Source: JBGPYB01 sp041493035 (GTDB lineage Bacteria; Acidobacteriota; Vicinamibacteria; Fen-336). From it: a stretch of 18,483 nt of DNA. How positions within the stretch are numbered: position 1 is the stretch's first letter; every line of letters starts with the position of its first letter. The notes beneath the pieces are model-generated. The model was not told the origin of the DNA and did not search any database. It was given only the letters and a program-made list of their open reading frames with translations. Positions 1-7,809 of the stretch are shown here, in pieces. The stretch lies in the NCBI GenBank assembly GCA_041493035.1, contig JBGPYB010000098.1, positions 1 through 18,483 on the forward strand, read 5' to 3'. Both the position numbers and the translations under genes were made by a program.

Positions 1-1595
1 GCCCAGAGGTCCACATCGAACTTGTAGACCTTGCCCGGCTCGATCAGCTCGCCGTGCTCCGTGGAGGCGCGATACCGGGCCCGGACGACGCCGTCGGTCA
101 GGAAGCGCGCGTAGCCCGACGGCTCCACGTCGGCGAGGAGAGCGGTGAAGTCCGTATCCACCGCCGACGTGGAGACGAACAGCTCGGCTTTCACATAGCC
201 CGTGACCTCGACGTCCTTCGTCAGGGGCGGCGTCGAGAAGACGAGCACGTCGTCCCGCGACTCGCTCGGCCGCTGGTCATACGGGCCGGGATGGGTGGCT
301 CCGCCGCAGCGGAGGCGTCCCCCGATCGTCCTCACCGGGTTCGCCGGGTCGTACTCGAAAGCGGCCGGCGGCTCCTTGCGTGGTGCCTCCACCGAAAGGA
401 TGCCGTCCCCCGCCGAGGTGTTCGGAGCCTTCACGGAATGGAGGAAGTACTTGGTGTACGTCGTGCGGGCCAGGGGAAACTCGGCCTCGTCGCGCCACTT
501 GTTCTCGCCCATCACGAAGAGACGAACGGGAGCGCCGCTCGCGTACTCGTTGGCCTCTCCCTTGAGGGCGTAGTCGAACCAGCTCAGGATCGTCCCCTCC
601 ATGTCGAGGACGGCGTCCTTGCCGAAGGTCACGTCTCCGATCTTTCCGTCGGGAGACGTTCCTCCGTGGCACCACGGACCCAGAAGGAGGCGCTGTCCGG
701 CTCGCGCCTCGGGAGTCGCGGCCTTGTCGCGGAGGCCGACGTAATTCTGGATCGAGCCCTTCAGGAAGATGTCGTGCCAGCCGCCCCCGTGCAACGCCTT
801 CACGTTCATCTCGGCGAAGTGATCCGACACCTTGACGTCCCGCCAGTAGTCGTCGCTCTTTTCGTGCTGCACCCAGTCCCGGTAGTAGGGCGCCAGCTCC
901 GCCGCGGACGGCAGGTCGAGAAGCCGGAATTGGTCCACGGGGAGCGTCTCGGACCAGTCGCTCCAATGGGAGCGGGCCTGGGCGACCTTGCGGGCCGTGT
1001 CCTCCGCGAGAATCGAGGCCCAGGTCGATGCGAACCACTGCATGAACACGCCCGACTGATACGTCCACCCCTCATAGTATTCGGATCCCGTCACGACGGG
1101 GAAGATGGCGACGAGGTGCGGCGGCTTCGTGGTTGCGGCGAGCATCTGCGTGGCGCCGATGTAGGACTCTCCGAACATACCGACCTTGCCATCCGAGTTG
1201 GGCAAGGCCGCGGCCCATTCCACGGTGTCGAAACCGTCGCGGGCCTCGTTGCGGAAGGGGTAGAAGGTCCCTTCGGAACCGTAGCGTCCTCGCGTGTCCT
1301 GCAACACCACGACGTAGCCGTGGGATGCGAGAAGCAGCCCGGTCGCGGGCTCCGCCCTGTTGTAGGGCGTCCGCTGGACGAGAACGGGGAAGCGCCCGGG
1401 GTCATCGGGACGGTAGACGTCCGCGATCAGCGTGACGCCGTCCCGCATCTTCGTCGCACCGTCGGCATCGACGGTCACCCGATAGGGGCCGAGAGCCGGT
1501 TCGGCGACTGCGGAACCAGCAGCGCCGACTACGACGGCTACGCCCACGACCCACGGGAGGGGTCGCGCAACGGTCGCCAGCCCGTGCTTCTTCAT
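1..1595 (-). CDS. CocE/NonD-family alpha/beta hydrolase (X-Pro dipeptidyl-peptidase-like), 3' end outside window
   Basis: This is a secreted serine hydrolase of the CocE/NonD (PepX-like) family, whose known members cleave esters or acylated amino groups and sometimes X-Pro peptides. The frame stays open to the left edge, giving 531 codons; full members usually have about 560-670, so only the extreme C-terminus is missing. A signal peptide covers residues 1-31 and ends in AVA before Glu32. The alpha/beta-hydrolase domain (about 40-330) contains QDTRGRYGSEG near 99-109, the nucleophile motif GESYIG with Ser144, the acid in GGWHDIF at Asp275, and the base in LLLGPWCHGG at His310, so the triad is complete. 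The remainder (about 350-531) matches the C-terminal jelly-roll domain, including the VEVTGYVKAELFVST-type strand. The ATG at 1595 lies 17 bases after the upstream esterase gene and has GGGGAG 9 bases before it. The operon context suggests an acyl-ester or amide hydrolase acting on the same substrate; the actual substrate is unknown. Confidence 0.9.
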   Translation of the reverse strand, partial: MKKHGLATVARPLPWVVGVAVVVGAAGSAVAEPALGPYRVTVDADGATKMRDGVTLIADVYRPDDPGRFPVLVQRTPYNRAEPATGLLLASHGYVVVLQDTRGRYGSEGTFYPFRNEARDGFDTVEWAAALPNSDGKVGMFGESYIGATQMLAATTKPPHLVAIFPVVTGSEYYEGWTYQSGVFMQWFASTWASILAEDTARKVAQARSHWSDWSETLPVDQFRLLDLPSAAELAPYYRDWVQHEKSDDYWRDVKVSDHFAEMNVKALHGGGWHDIFLKGSIQNYVGLRDKAATPEARAGQRLLLGPWCHGGTSPDGKIGDVTFGKDAVLDMEGTILSWFDYALKGEANEYASGAPVRLFVMGENKWRDEAEFPLARTTYTKYFLHSVKAPNTSAGDGILSVEAPRKEPPAAFEYDPANPVRTIGGRLRCGGATHPGPYDQRPSESRDDVLVFSTPPLTKDVEVTGYVKAELFVSTSAVDTDFTALLADVEPSGYARFLTDGVVRARYRASTEHGELIEPGKVYKFDVDLW

Positions 1596-1612
1596 CTGAG
1601 GATTCTCCCCTC

Positions 1613-2464
1613 TCATCGTCTGGGCAGCTTCTGGGCGGCCAACTTCAGGACGTCACGGATCTGGCGATCCCAGAGGTCCCAGTTGTGGACCCCCGGCACC
1701 TCGCGGTACTCGTGGACGATCTTCTTCTCGACGAGCAGCGCCGCGAAGGCCTCGTTCGGTCCGACGAGATCGTCCTCGGTACCACAGTCGAGATAGAGGT
1801 ACGGAAGGCCACGCGCCGGAACCACCGCGCGGGCGATGGCGAAGAGGTCGTTGCTCTCGCGCGTCGGACTGTCCGCCGGACCGAAGGCCCTGCGGATCGA
1901 TGGCCAGTGGAGGTCCCACCCTCTACCGTCTTTCTCCGTGTACCGGGCGGCCCGGACGGCCCCGCTCAACGACGCCGCGAACGCGAATTCGTCGGGATGC
2001 TTGAGGCCGATCTTGAGAGAGCCATAGCCCCCCATCGACTGCCCGGCCAGACCGCGGGCGTACCCTTCCTCGATGGTGCGGTAGCGGGATTGCACGTCCG
2101 GGATGAGTTCCTCCAGGAGATAGGACTCGTATTTCTCCGTCGGGACGGTGGCGCTGTCGGTGTACCAGCCGTTGTTCCCCTCCACGGCCACGATGATCAG
2201 GCGGTAGGGCGCTGCGTGGTCCACCAGGTTGGTGCGTTGCAGCCAGGTCGAGGAGTGGTCGCTCAGGCCGTGGAGGAGGTAGAGCACGGAGTAGCGGGTC
2301 GAGGGAGAGGACGCGTAGTCCACCGGCAGCACCACGTTGTACGGGAGGCTCAGTCCCATCATGGCGCTCTTGAACGGCACAGTCTCGACCCGTGCGGCGC
2401 TCTCGCCGTGGACCGCCTCCGCCGCCAGCATCGCGGCGAAGAGAACCGGAATCATGGGCTTCAT
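1613..2464 (-). CDS. Secreted esterase of the esterase D / feruloyl-esterase type (PF00756-like)
   Basis: This 283-residue protein is an alpha/beta-hydrolase of the putative esterase group that includes S-formylglutathione hydrolase and the secreted acetyl-xylan and feruloyl esterases. Residues 1-20 form a signal peptide, so it probably acts outside the cytoplasm and is not a formylglutathione hydrolase. The oxyanion-side motif VLYLLHGLSD lies near 60-69. The nucleophile elbow GQSMGGYGS gives Ser143. The acid is probably Asp231 or Asp232 in the CGTEDDLVGPNE segment, and the base is His260 in GVHNWDLWD. The ATG at 2464 overlaps the stop of the DUF5107-TPR gene as ATGA, with GAGGAGAG 8 bases upstream, so the start is well supported. 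Its place in the operon, next to two other esterase-like hydrolases and a deacetylase, suggests removal of acyl groups from a polysaccharide. The acyl group removed cannot be read from sequence. Confidence 0.9.
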   Translation of the reverse strand: MKPMIPVLFAAMLAAEAVHGESAARVETVPFKSAMMGLSLPYNVVLPVDYASSPSTRYSVLYLLHGLSDHSSTWLQRTNLVDHAAPYRLIIVAVEGNNGWYTDSATVPTEKYESYLLEELIPDVQSRYRTIEEGYARGLAGQSMGGYGSLKIGLKHPDEFAFAASLSGAVRAARYTEKDGRGWDLHWPSIRRAFGPADSPTRESNDLFAIARAVVPARGLPYLYLDCGTEDDLVGPNEAFAALLVEKKIVHEYREVPGVHNWDLWDRQIRDVLKLAAQKLPRR

Positions 2465-5400
2465 CGCGAAGTCTCTCCTCGAGCCTGGGCCAGCGCCTCT
2501 CGGCTCAGGTAGTGGGACAGCAGCTTGTCGGGGAGCAGGAGCGCCTCCCGGAACTTGGCCTCCGCCTCTTCCTCACGGCCGAGGGCGCGCAGCATCAGGC
2601 CTTGTCCACAGGCGTTCGCTCCTGGAAAGTTCGTCCCGACCACCAATCGATTCGACCAGGATTGGAGGGCGGCTTCCACGCGGGGCTGGACCGCGGCCGC
2701 ACTGTCTCCCCCCAACCGTCGAGCCGCACGGTAGGCATACGCCACGTGGGGCTGCGGATAGGCGTCCTCGACCGCCGCCGCCTTCTCCCAATGGTGGCGC
2801 GCGCCGTCGTCGTCGCCGCAGGTCGACAGGACGTCTCCCACGAGATACTGCGTCCGCGCTCCGTCCACGAAGGGCTGGAGCCCGTCCTTGGTGAAGGCGA
2901 GACCGGTCTTTTCCCGTCCCAACTCTTCGACGGCCTGCCGAGCCGCAGCGCAGTCCTCGCGACGTGCCAGAGCCACCGTCTTCTGGACACCGATCTCGAT
3001 CCAAACCTGGCGCACGTTGGTGCCGAACTCCTCGCGTGCAAAGAAGCGGCCGGGGAAGAGTGCCTCGGCCTCGGCGCCTCGCCCGGCTTCGACGAGGGCC
3101 AGTGCCCGCTTGAACACGAGCGGCCCCGGGATCGCTTCGGAGTTCGGGTAGGCCTCGAGCGCTCGGACTCTCTCCGCGGCCGGTCGGCCGAGGAGGCCCA
3201 GGACCTGGTCGAGCCCCTGGTACACCTCGACGTTCGTGGGGTCGACTCGGGCGCCCTCGGACAGGACCTCACGAGCGCGCTCGGGTTGGCCGAGAGCGTG
3301 GAGCAACGTGAGGCCGAGGTTCCGGTGGAGCACGGGAATGGTGGGCTTCAGCCTCCGAGCTTCCTCCCACTCCTCCACGGCGCGGTCGGCGATCCCGCCC
3401 GAGAGGTAGAGCGAGCCAAGCAGGAAGTGAGCCGTGGCGTCGCTCGGGTCGGCGGCGATGGCGCGGCGCAGAACCGGCAGGGACTCGGCTCGCTGTGGAA
3501 ACACGTACGTGGTCGCCATTCGGGATGCCACGGCGAAGTCCTCACGGCCGGACTGTCCCAGCTTGTCGCGGCAGAACCCGCGGGTGTACGCCACCTCGGG
3601 ATGGTCCTGGGGCCGCGGCATCCCCGGCTCCCCGACGACGCCGTTTCCCGCCGGGTAATCGCGGGACAAGAGGGCGATGCCATCGTCCCAGGCGCCGAGC
3701 GCCATGTAGTCGATGGCGCTTTCGAGGACGCGCTGTGGTTCCCCCGCGAGATGCCGCCACAGCTCCGGATCCGCTCCGCCGAGGAGGACCTTCTCGTTGC
3801 GCAGCGTGGAATTCGTGGGGTCTTCGGCCCGCCAGAAGGCGAGTCGTCCCGCGGCTGCCTCCCGCCGACCCAGCCGTCGGAGCAGAATCACCTCGAACGC
3901 TCCGCCACGCGTCGCCCCTGGAGCGTTGGCGAGAGCCTCCTGGATCCTCGCAAGCGCGCCTTCCAGATCGCCGCCTTGTGCCAGGAGGCACGCGATCTGA
4001 AGGAGGGCGGCCGGTCGCTGGGCCCGGGAGTGGAGCGCCTGTTCCCACTCGGCCAGCGCGCCGCGGCTCTCGCCCCGCCCGGCCAGGGCGATCCCGAGGT
4101 GATAGTGCGCTTCGGCGTCGTTGCTCACTCGCGCGACGGCCGTGGCGAGATACGCCTCGCCCTCCTCGTAGCGCTTGAGAGCTACGGCCAGACGCCCCGC
4201 GGCCTTCGTCAGACCGAAGCTCCCCGGGAAGCGCCGCAACCCGTCCTGGTACGTGCCGTGGGCGCGGAGAAGCTTCCCTTCCCGCTCCTGCTCGTCGCCC
4301 AGCATCACGAAGTCGTCTTCCGTGCGCTGGTCGGGCGCGGGCGCGTGGCGGGCGGGCTGAGCACCGACGTGAATCTCGGCCGCCGGGGTTTCGTCGTAGA
4401 GGCCTTCAACATGGCGCAGGAGCACACGTGCGTCCGCGTCCAGCACCTCCACGGTGTAGCGACGCGCCGAAGGAAGCCGCTCGAAGCTCTTCCGAAAGAC
4501 GCCGGCCGGCGTCAGGGAGATAGACTCCTCCGCGAGAACACGAGTCCCATCGAGGAGGCGAACCCGCCCGTGAGTGACGGCATGCGTCACGTTGACTCCG
4601 ACCACGATCGCGGCGTTCTTTCCCGCCTCCGCGCGCTCGAAGTTCAGAACGGCGTCCGGAGTCGCCCGTACGAAGCCCCCGATCCCCCGCACCGGCAACC
4701 AAGACTCGTGGAAGCGCACCGTCTCCTGCGGCTCCAGGAAGGCATAGGTTTCCTGGTTGCGGAACAGCCCCCCCTGGATCTCGACCTCCGCGCTGTCGTT
4801 GTCGGAAAGCGCCTTGCGCCAATCACGTCCGTCGGCGTCGGCGCCCCAACTCCAGACCTTCTTCGCGGGCAGTTCGGCGGGATCCGCCCAATGGACGACG
4901 CCCGCCTCGGTGCGGGGATGGTAGATCCCCATGAAGGGCTCGTGGGTCCCATGACTGAAGAGCGACACGGGGCCCTTCAGATGGTTCCCCGGGCGACTCA
5001 GGTCGACGCCGTCCGACGAGATCGGCCACGTGTCCACCTGCATGAAGCCATGGCTCGCCGTGAACGCCATGGGATAGATCAACTTCGAGTCGTCCCAGGC
5101 CTCCACCGCCGCGTTCGTCCACCAGTAGAAGCGGTGGCGCAGGTCGCTCCTGTTGTAGAGAGTCGTGGTCTGCTCCAGGACCGCCCGCCCAGGCCGAAGG
5201 GTCAGCTCCACCCGCCACTGCATCCCGTAGACGAGATCGACGTTCCCGACGAAGATCGACGCGCTCCCGTCGGGGTGACGCTCGGTCGCGAAGTCCACCG
5301 GCGAGGACGTCACCCAGTTGTGGGATACGGGAAAGTTGAACTCGATCCCGAAGGTCGCCCAGGCGCCTCGATACGCGACCTGCGCGAACTTCAGCGAGGG

Positions 5401-5742
5401 GTTCGCGTAGAACATCGAAGCACCGTTCGCCTTGTCGACGCAGCGCCAGAGGCGTCCGCCGAGGTCGGGGAGCACGGACACACGCAGGTACTCGTTCTCG
5501 ATGTTCAGCGTGCGCCACACCCGCGGAGAGCGTCGATCGGTGAGATTCTCCCGGAGCGTGTACGGGTAGTTGAAGCGACTGCTCGTGAAGAGGTCGAAGG
5601 GAGGGTTCACATCGGGAGGGCCCTCTTCGTAGGTCGGAATCGTCTCTGTGGCCTCCCACACCCTTACACCGAGCTCATCGGCGCTGGCGGGGGGCGCCAG
5701 CAGGAGGACGGTGAGCGTCCACCATCCCTTGGGCAGCCTCAC
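2461..5742 (-). CDS. DUF5107 domain protein with C-terminal TPR repeats
   Basis: This is a large exported protein (1093 residues) with an N-terminal DUF5107 domain and a long tetratricopeptide-repeat tail. The start is a GTG at 5742 that overlaps the nagB stop as GTGA; it gives a short signal peptide (VRLPKGWWTLTVLLLAPPAS, cleavage probably after ASA). An earlier ATG at 6009 is open but would lie entirely inside nagB. DUF5107 covers about residues 30-400; the segment EYLRVSVLPDLGGRLWRCVD resembles the first strands of aldose-1-epimerase-like beta-sandwich domains, and I infer sugar binding or epimerase-like chemistry. From about residue 480 onward the protein is helical repeats, for example AEAHYHLGIALAGRGESRGA and ATAHFLLGSLYLSGGIADRA. 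Proteins of this architecture are widespread but uncharacterised. Position between nagB and an esterase supports a carbohydrate role. The TPR part probably mediates protein contacts. Confidence 0.88.
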   Translation of the reverse strand: MRLPKGWWTLTVLLLAPPASADELGVRVWEATETIPTYEEGPPDVNPPFDLFTSSRFNYPYTLRENLTDRRSPRVWRTLNIENEYLRVSVLPDLGGRLWRCVDKANGASMFYANPSLKFAQVAYRGAWATFGIEFNFPVSHNWVTSSPVDFATERHPDGSASIFVGNVDLVYGMQWRVELTLRPGRAVLEQTTTLYNRSDLRHRFYWWTNAAVEAWDDSKLIYPMAFTASHGFMQVDTWPISSDGVDLSRPGNHLKGPVSLFSHGTHEPFMGIYHPRTEAGVVHWADPAELPAKKVWSWGADADGRDWRKALSDNDSAEVEIQGGLFRNQETYAFLEPQETVRFHESWLPVRGIGGFVRATPDAVLNFERAEAGKNAAIVVGVNVTHAVTHGRVRLLDGTRVLAEESISLTPAGVFRKSFERLPSARRYTVEVLDADARVLLRHVEGLYDETPAAEIHVGAQPARHAPAPDQRTEDDFVMLGDEQEREGKLLRAHGTYQDGLRRFPGSFGLTKAAGRLAVALKRYEEGEAYLATAVARVSNDAEAHYHLGIALAGRGESRGALAEWEQALHSRAQRPAALLQIACLLAQGGDLEGALARIQEALANAPGATRGGAFEVILLRRLGRREAAAGRLAFWRAEDPTNSTLRNEKVLLGGADPELWRHLAGEPQRVLESAIDYMALGAWDDGIALLSRDYPAGNGVVGEPGMPRPQDHPEVAYTRGFCRDKLGQSGREDFAVASRMATTYVFPQRAESLPVLRRAIAADPSDATAHFLLGSLYLSGGIADRAVEEWEEARRLKPTIPVLHRNLGLTLLHALGQPERAREVLSEGARVDPTNVEVYQGLDQVLGLLGRPAAERVRALEAYPNSEAIPGPLVFKRALALVEAGRGAEAEALFPGRFFAREEFGTNVRQVWIEIGVQKTVALARREDCAAARQAVEELGREKTGLAFTKDGLQPFVDGARTQYLVGDVLSTCGDDDGARHHWEKAAAVEDAYPQPHVAYAYRAARRLGGDSAAAVQPRVEAALQSWSNRLVVGTNFPGANACGQGLMLRALGREEEAEAKFREALLLPDKLLSHYLSREALAQARGETSR
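2473..2480 (-). promoter_or_regulatory. Ribosome binding site for the secreted esterase gene
   Basis: GAGGAGAG on the minus strand, 8 bases before the ATG at 2464, lies inside the last codons of the DUF5107-TPR gene. It is a near-consensus site for a translationally coupled gene. Confidence 0.7.
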
Positions 5743-6488
5743 GGCCGCTCGGCTCCGGGCAAGAGCGAGGCCGAGGCGCGGTCGAGGTAGACCGCGGTGC
5801 GCGGGTGCTGCTGGAGGATCGACGCCGGGTGGACCGGAGTGACCGGACCGCTCAGGCAATCCCGGACGGCCGGAGCCTTGCGTTCGTCGGGAACGACCGC
5901 CAGGATTTCGCGAGACTTCAGGACCTGGCGTATCGACATCGAGATAGCTCGCGCCGGCACGTCGGCCAGGCTTGGGAACCAACCCTCTCCCATCTGCTGC
6001 CGCCGACAAGGCTCCTCCAGGGAGACGACGAGGTACGGTTCCTCGGTCTCGAAATCGGCCGGCGGATCGTTGAACGCGAGGTGCCCGTTCTCTCCGATCC
6101 CCACGAACGCCAGATCGATCGGGTGTCGAGCCAGGATCACACCGACGCGGCGGGCCTCGGCCCGCGGGTCGACCGCGTCTCCCTCGAGGAAGTGGAATAC
6201 ACCGGGGTGGACCTTGGAGACGATGCGCTCCTTCAGGTAGCGACGGAAGCTCGCGGGGTGCGTCTCGGGAAGTCCCACGTACTCGTCGAGGTGGAAGAAG
6301 ACGGTCTTCCCCCAGTCGATGCCCGGAGCGGCGGTGAGCGCTTCCAGGAACTCGAACTGCGAGGCGCCCGTGGCGGCGATCACGTGGGCCCGTCCCTCGC
6401 GCACCAGCGTGTCTCGAAGGGACGCCGCGGCCCGCGCGGCCGCAGCCTGTGCCATTGATGCCTTGGTGTCGAACCGAAGAATCTCCAT
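5739..6488 (-). CDS. nagB: Glucosamine-6-phosphate deaminase
   Basis: This 249-residue cytoplasmic protein belongs to the NagB family, which converts glucosamine-6-phosphate to fructose-6-phosphate and ammonia. E. coli NagB is 266 residues. The active-site motif FFHLDEYVGLP gives the probable proton-acceptor Asp68, followed by HPASFRRYL. The second motif GIGENGHLAFNDPP gives the ring-opening His136; Glu133 stands where E. coli has Asp141, a substitution I believe occurs in other members. There is no signal peptide. The ATG at 6488 shares one base with the stop of the SGNH-hydrolase gene (TGATG), and AGGAG lies 9 bases upstream. The longer open frame back to 7511 runs through that upstream gene in another frame and is not real. 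No nagA is present; the secreted deacetylase upstream could supply already deacetylated glucosamine, which would still need a kinase or a phosphorylating transporter. Related deaminases for other amino-sugar phosphates cannot be excluded. Confidence 0.93.
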   Translation of the reverse strand: MEILRFDTKASMAQAAAARAAASLRDTLVREGRAHVIAATGASQFEFLEALTAAPGIDWGKTVFFHLDEYVGLPETHPASFRRYLKERIVSKVHPGVFHFLEGDAVDPRAEARRVGVILARHPIDLAFVGIGENGHLAFNDPPADFETEEPYLVVSLEEPCRRQQMGEGWFPSLADVPARAISMSIRQVLKSREILAVVPDERKAPAVRDCLSGPVTPVHPASILQQHPRTAVYLDRASASLLPGAERP

Positions 6489-7792
6489 CAGCGTGCGCTC
6501 CTGTCGAGGACCAGCTTGAGCCATTCCTTGGCCATGAGCCGGTGGTAGGGCTCGGTCATGTGGATCCCGTCGAGGCAGGTGAAGCGCTTCCGGTCCGGCG
6601 CGGCGGCCAGCACCTTCGAGACCTCGGCCACGGTGATCCCCGCTTCCCGGGCGACGGCCCCCTCCTTCGCCAGCTTCGCGGGATCCGCGGATTCCGGGTC
6701 GTGTACGTCGTCGAACATGAGGACCCGGGCACCGGCCGCCCGGAAGCCTTCTCCCATCGTCTTGAAGTCGGCAAGGTCCTCGTCGGTGCGGTTCATCACA
6801 ACGAAGAGGACCGTATCCGGCTTCCATGCGAGAGCGTCCTTGTAGAAGTTCTTGTAGGCGCGGGACGAGGTGAGGCCGCCCCCCTGGAACTGGCGGAACT
6901 CGACCTTGGGGTTTTCCTCCGCGAACATCGCCGTGACGATCGGAACGAAGGCCGACGGCGACGACCAGTGCAGGTCCATCGTAAAGGAATGACCGATGAC
7001 GGCGATCTTCTGGGCCGGGAGGGCCCGCATTCGCGGCACTAGAGCCGCGACGTCGGCTTCGGCGAGAAACTCTCGCGCCAGGACCTTCGCATCGCGGATG
7101 TGCTGGTTCTTCTCTCCCCAGTTCCAGATCTTCCGGCCGGCGATCTGCCACTCCGCGGCCGTGAGCCCCACGGGCGAAACGCAGGCTTTCCCTTCCAGGC
7201 CACGCCCCACGGCCAGAAAGTCGTCGTCTCCGCCCGGAAGGCCGAACTGACCGACGTACACCGGCAGGCCGAGGCCGATGTAAAAAGCGAAGAGATCCTG
7301 TAGTCGGTCGCCATCGCGTTCCACCTCGAGAACCGTCTGGTAGAGGTTTGCGATGGCGCGGACGTGGGACCGCGGCCGCCCCGGCGCGGCTCCCGTCAGA
7401 TACGACGTGAAGACGTTGATCGGCAGCGTCGCGGGCATCGCAAGCCCCGCCGACAGAAGAGGCTTCAAGTCCTTGCTGGAATCGAAGGGAGACGCTTCCC
7501 CAGCCCCCCACGCCTTGGCCGCGGCCGGGCTTCCGGCCAGAAGCGCCGTCTGGTGAACGACCAGGGCCTCGAGAGCTGCGTCCCCTGGGGCCTTCCCGGG
7601 CCAGCAGGCAGGGTCGCTCTTGGCCTCCTTGCGCGCCAGGAGGATCTGGTACGCGTGCACGCCGACGATGTTGGCCTCGACCAGCGCTTCGAGCCTCGCC
7701 TCGCCGGGGGGCGGGTCGGCGGCGGTCGACGCCTGAGGCGACGCCGCTGTCGCCAAGACTCCGAGCAGCGCGAGTCCAAGTCGTCTGTTCAT
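6488..7792 (-). CDS. Secreted SGNH/GDSL-like hydrolase with helical N-terminal extension
   Basis: This 434-residue exported protein has a signal peptide over residues 1-25 (MNRRLGLALLGVLATAASPQ, with STA before Ala25). Residues 30-255 show no domain I recognise and look largely helical. Residues 260-434 look like an SGNH hydrolase: KIAVIGHSFTMDLHW gives the probable nucleophile Ser269, Gly304-Gly306 (QGGG) fits the oxyanion glycine, Asn334 in VVMNRTDED could be the block III Asn, and LDGIHMTEPYHRLMA gives Asp408 and His411. Block I reads GHS where GDS is usual, so activity is likely but not certain. Known relatives remove acetyl or other acyl groups from carbohydrates. The ATG at 7792 has GGGGAGAAG just upstream and lies 17 bases after the flavin-oxidoreductase gene; the open frame continues to 8077 but only inside that gene. 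A substrate cannot be assigned. Confidence 0.82.
   Translation of the reverse strand: MNRRLGLALLGVLATAASPQASTAADPPPGEARLEALVEANIVGVHAYQILLARKEAKSDPACWPGKAPGDAALEALVVHQTALLAGSPAAAKAWGAGEASPFDSSKDLKPLLSAGLAMPATLPINVFTSYLTGAAPGRPRSHVRAIANLYQTVLEVERDGDRLQDLFAFYIGLGLPVYVGQFGLPGGDDDFLAVGRGLEGKACVSPVGLTAAEWQIAGRKIWNWGEKNQHIRDAKVLAREFLAEADVAALVPRMRALPAQKIAVIGHSFTMDLHWSSPSAFVPIVTAMFAEENPKVEFRQFQGGGLTSSRAYKNFYKDALAWKPDTVLFVVMNRTDEDLADFKTMGEGFRAAGARVLMFDDVHDPESADPAKLAKEGAVAREAGITVAEVSKVLAAAPDRKRFTCLDGIHMTEPYHRLMAKEWLKLVLDRSAR
6498..6502 (-). promoter_or_regulatory. Ribosome binding site for nagB
   Basis: AGGAG on the minus strand, 9 bases before the ATG at 6488, lies inside the 3' end of the SGNH-like hydrolase gene. 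It supports the NagB start at 6488, where family homology also begins. Confidence 0.65.
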
Positions 7793-7796
7793 GGGC

Positions 7797-7805
7797 CTTC
7801 TCCCC
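7797..7805 (-). promoter_or_regulatory. Ribosome binding site for the SGNH-like hydrolase gene
   Basis: GGGGAGAAG on the minus strand lies 4 bases before the ATG at 7792, within the 17-base gap after the flavin-oxidoreductase stop. It decides the start in favour of the ATG that begins a good signal peptide. Confidence 0.75.
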
Positions 7806-7809
7806 GCGC

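Noticed and set aside
54..1796. Long open frame on the plus strand (about 580 codons) over the left end
   Set aside because: The minus strand here encodes a CocE/NonD hydrolase with a complete Ser-Asp-His triad; the plus frame is its shadow.
2392..5790. Long open frame on the plus strand (over 1100 codons)
   Set aside because: It lies antisense to the DUF5107-TPR gene, its translation is Arg/Gly/Val/His-rich with no recognisable domain, and the minus-strand frame has clear homology. Codon usage in GC-rich genes commonly leaves such open antisense frames.
5743..6009. N-terminal extension of the DUF5107-TPR protein to an upstream ATG at 6009
   Set aside because: The added 89 residues lie wholly inside nagB in another frame and are Pro/Arg/Gly-rich; the GTG at 5742 gives a signal peptide and a GTGA overlap.
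6489..7511. Extension of the NagB frame upstream of 6488
   Set aside because: It overlaps the SGNH-like hydrolase out of frame, and NagB homology begins at the ATG at 6488.
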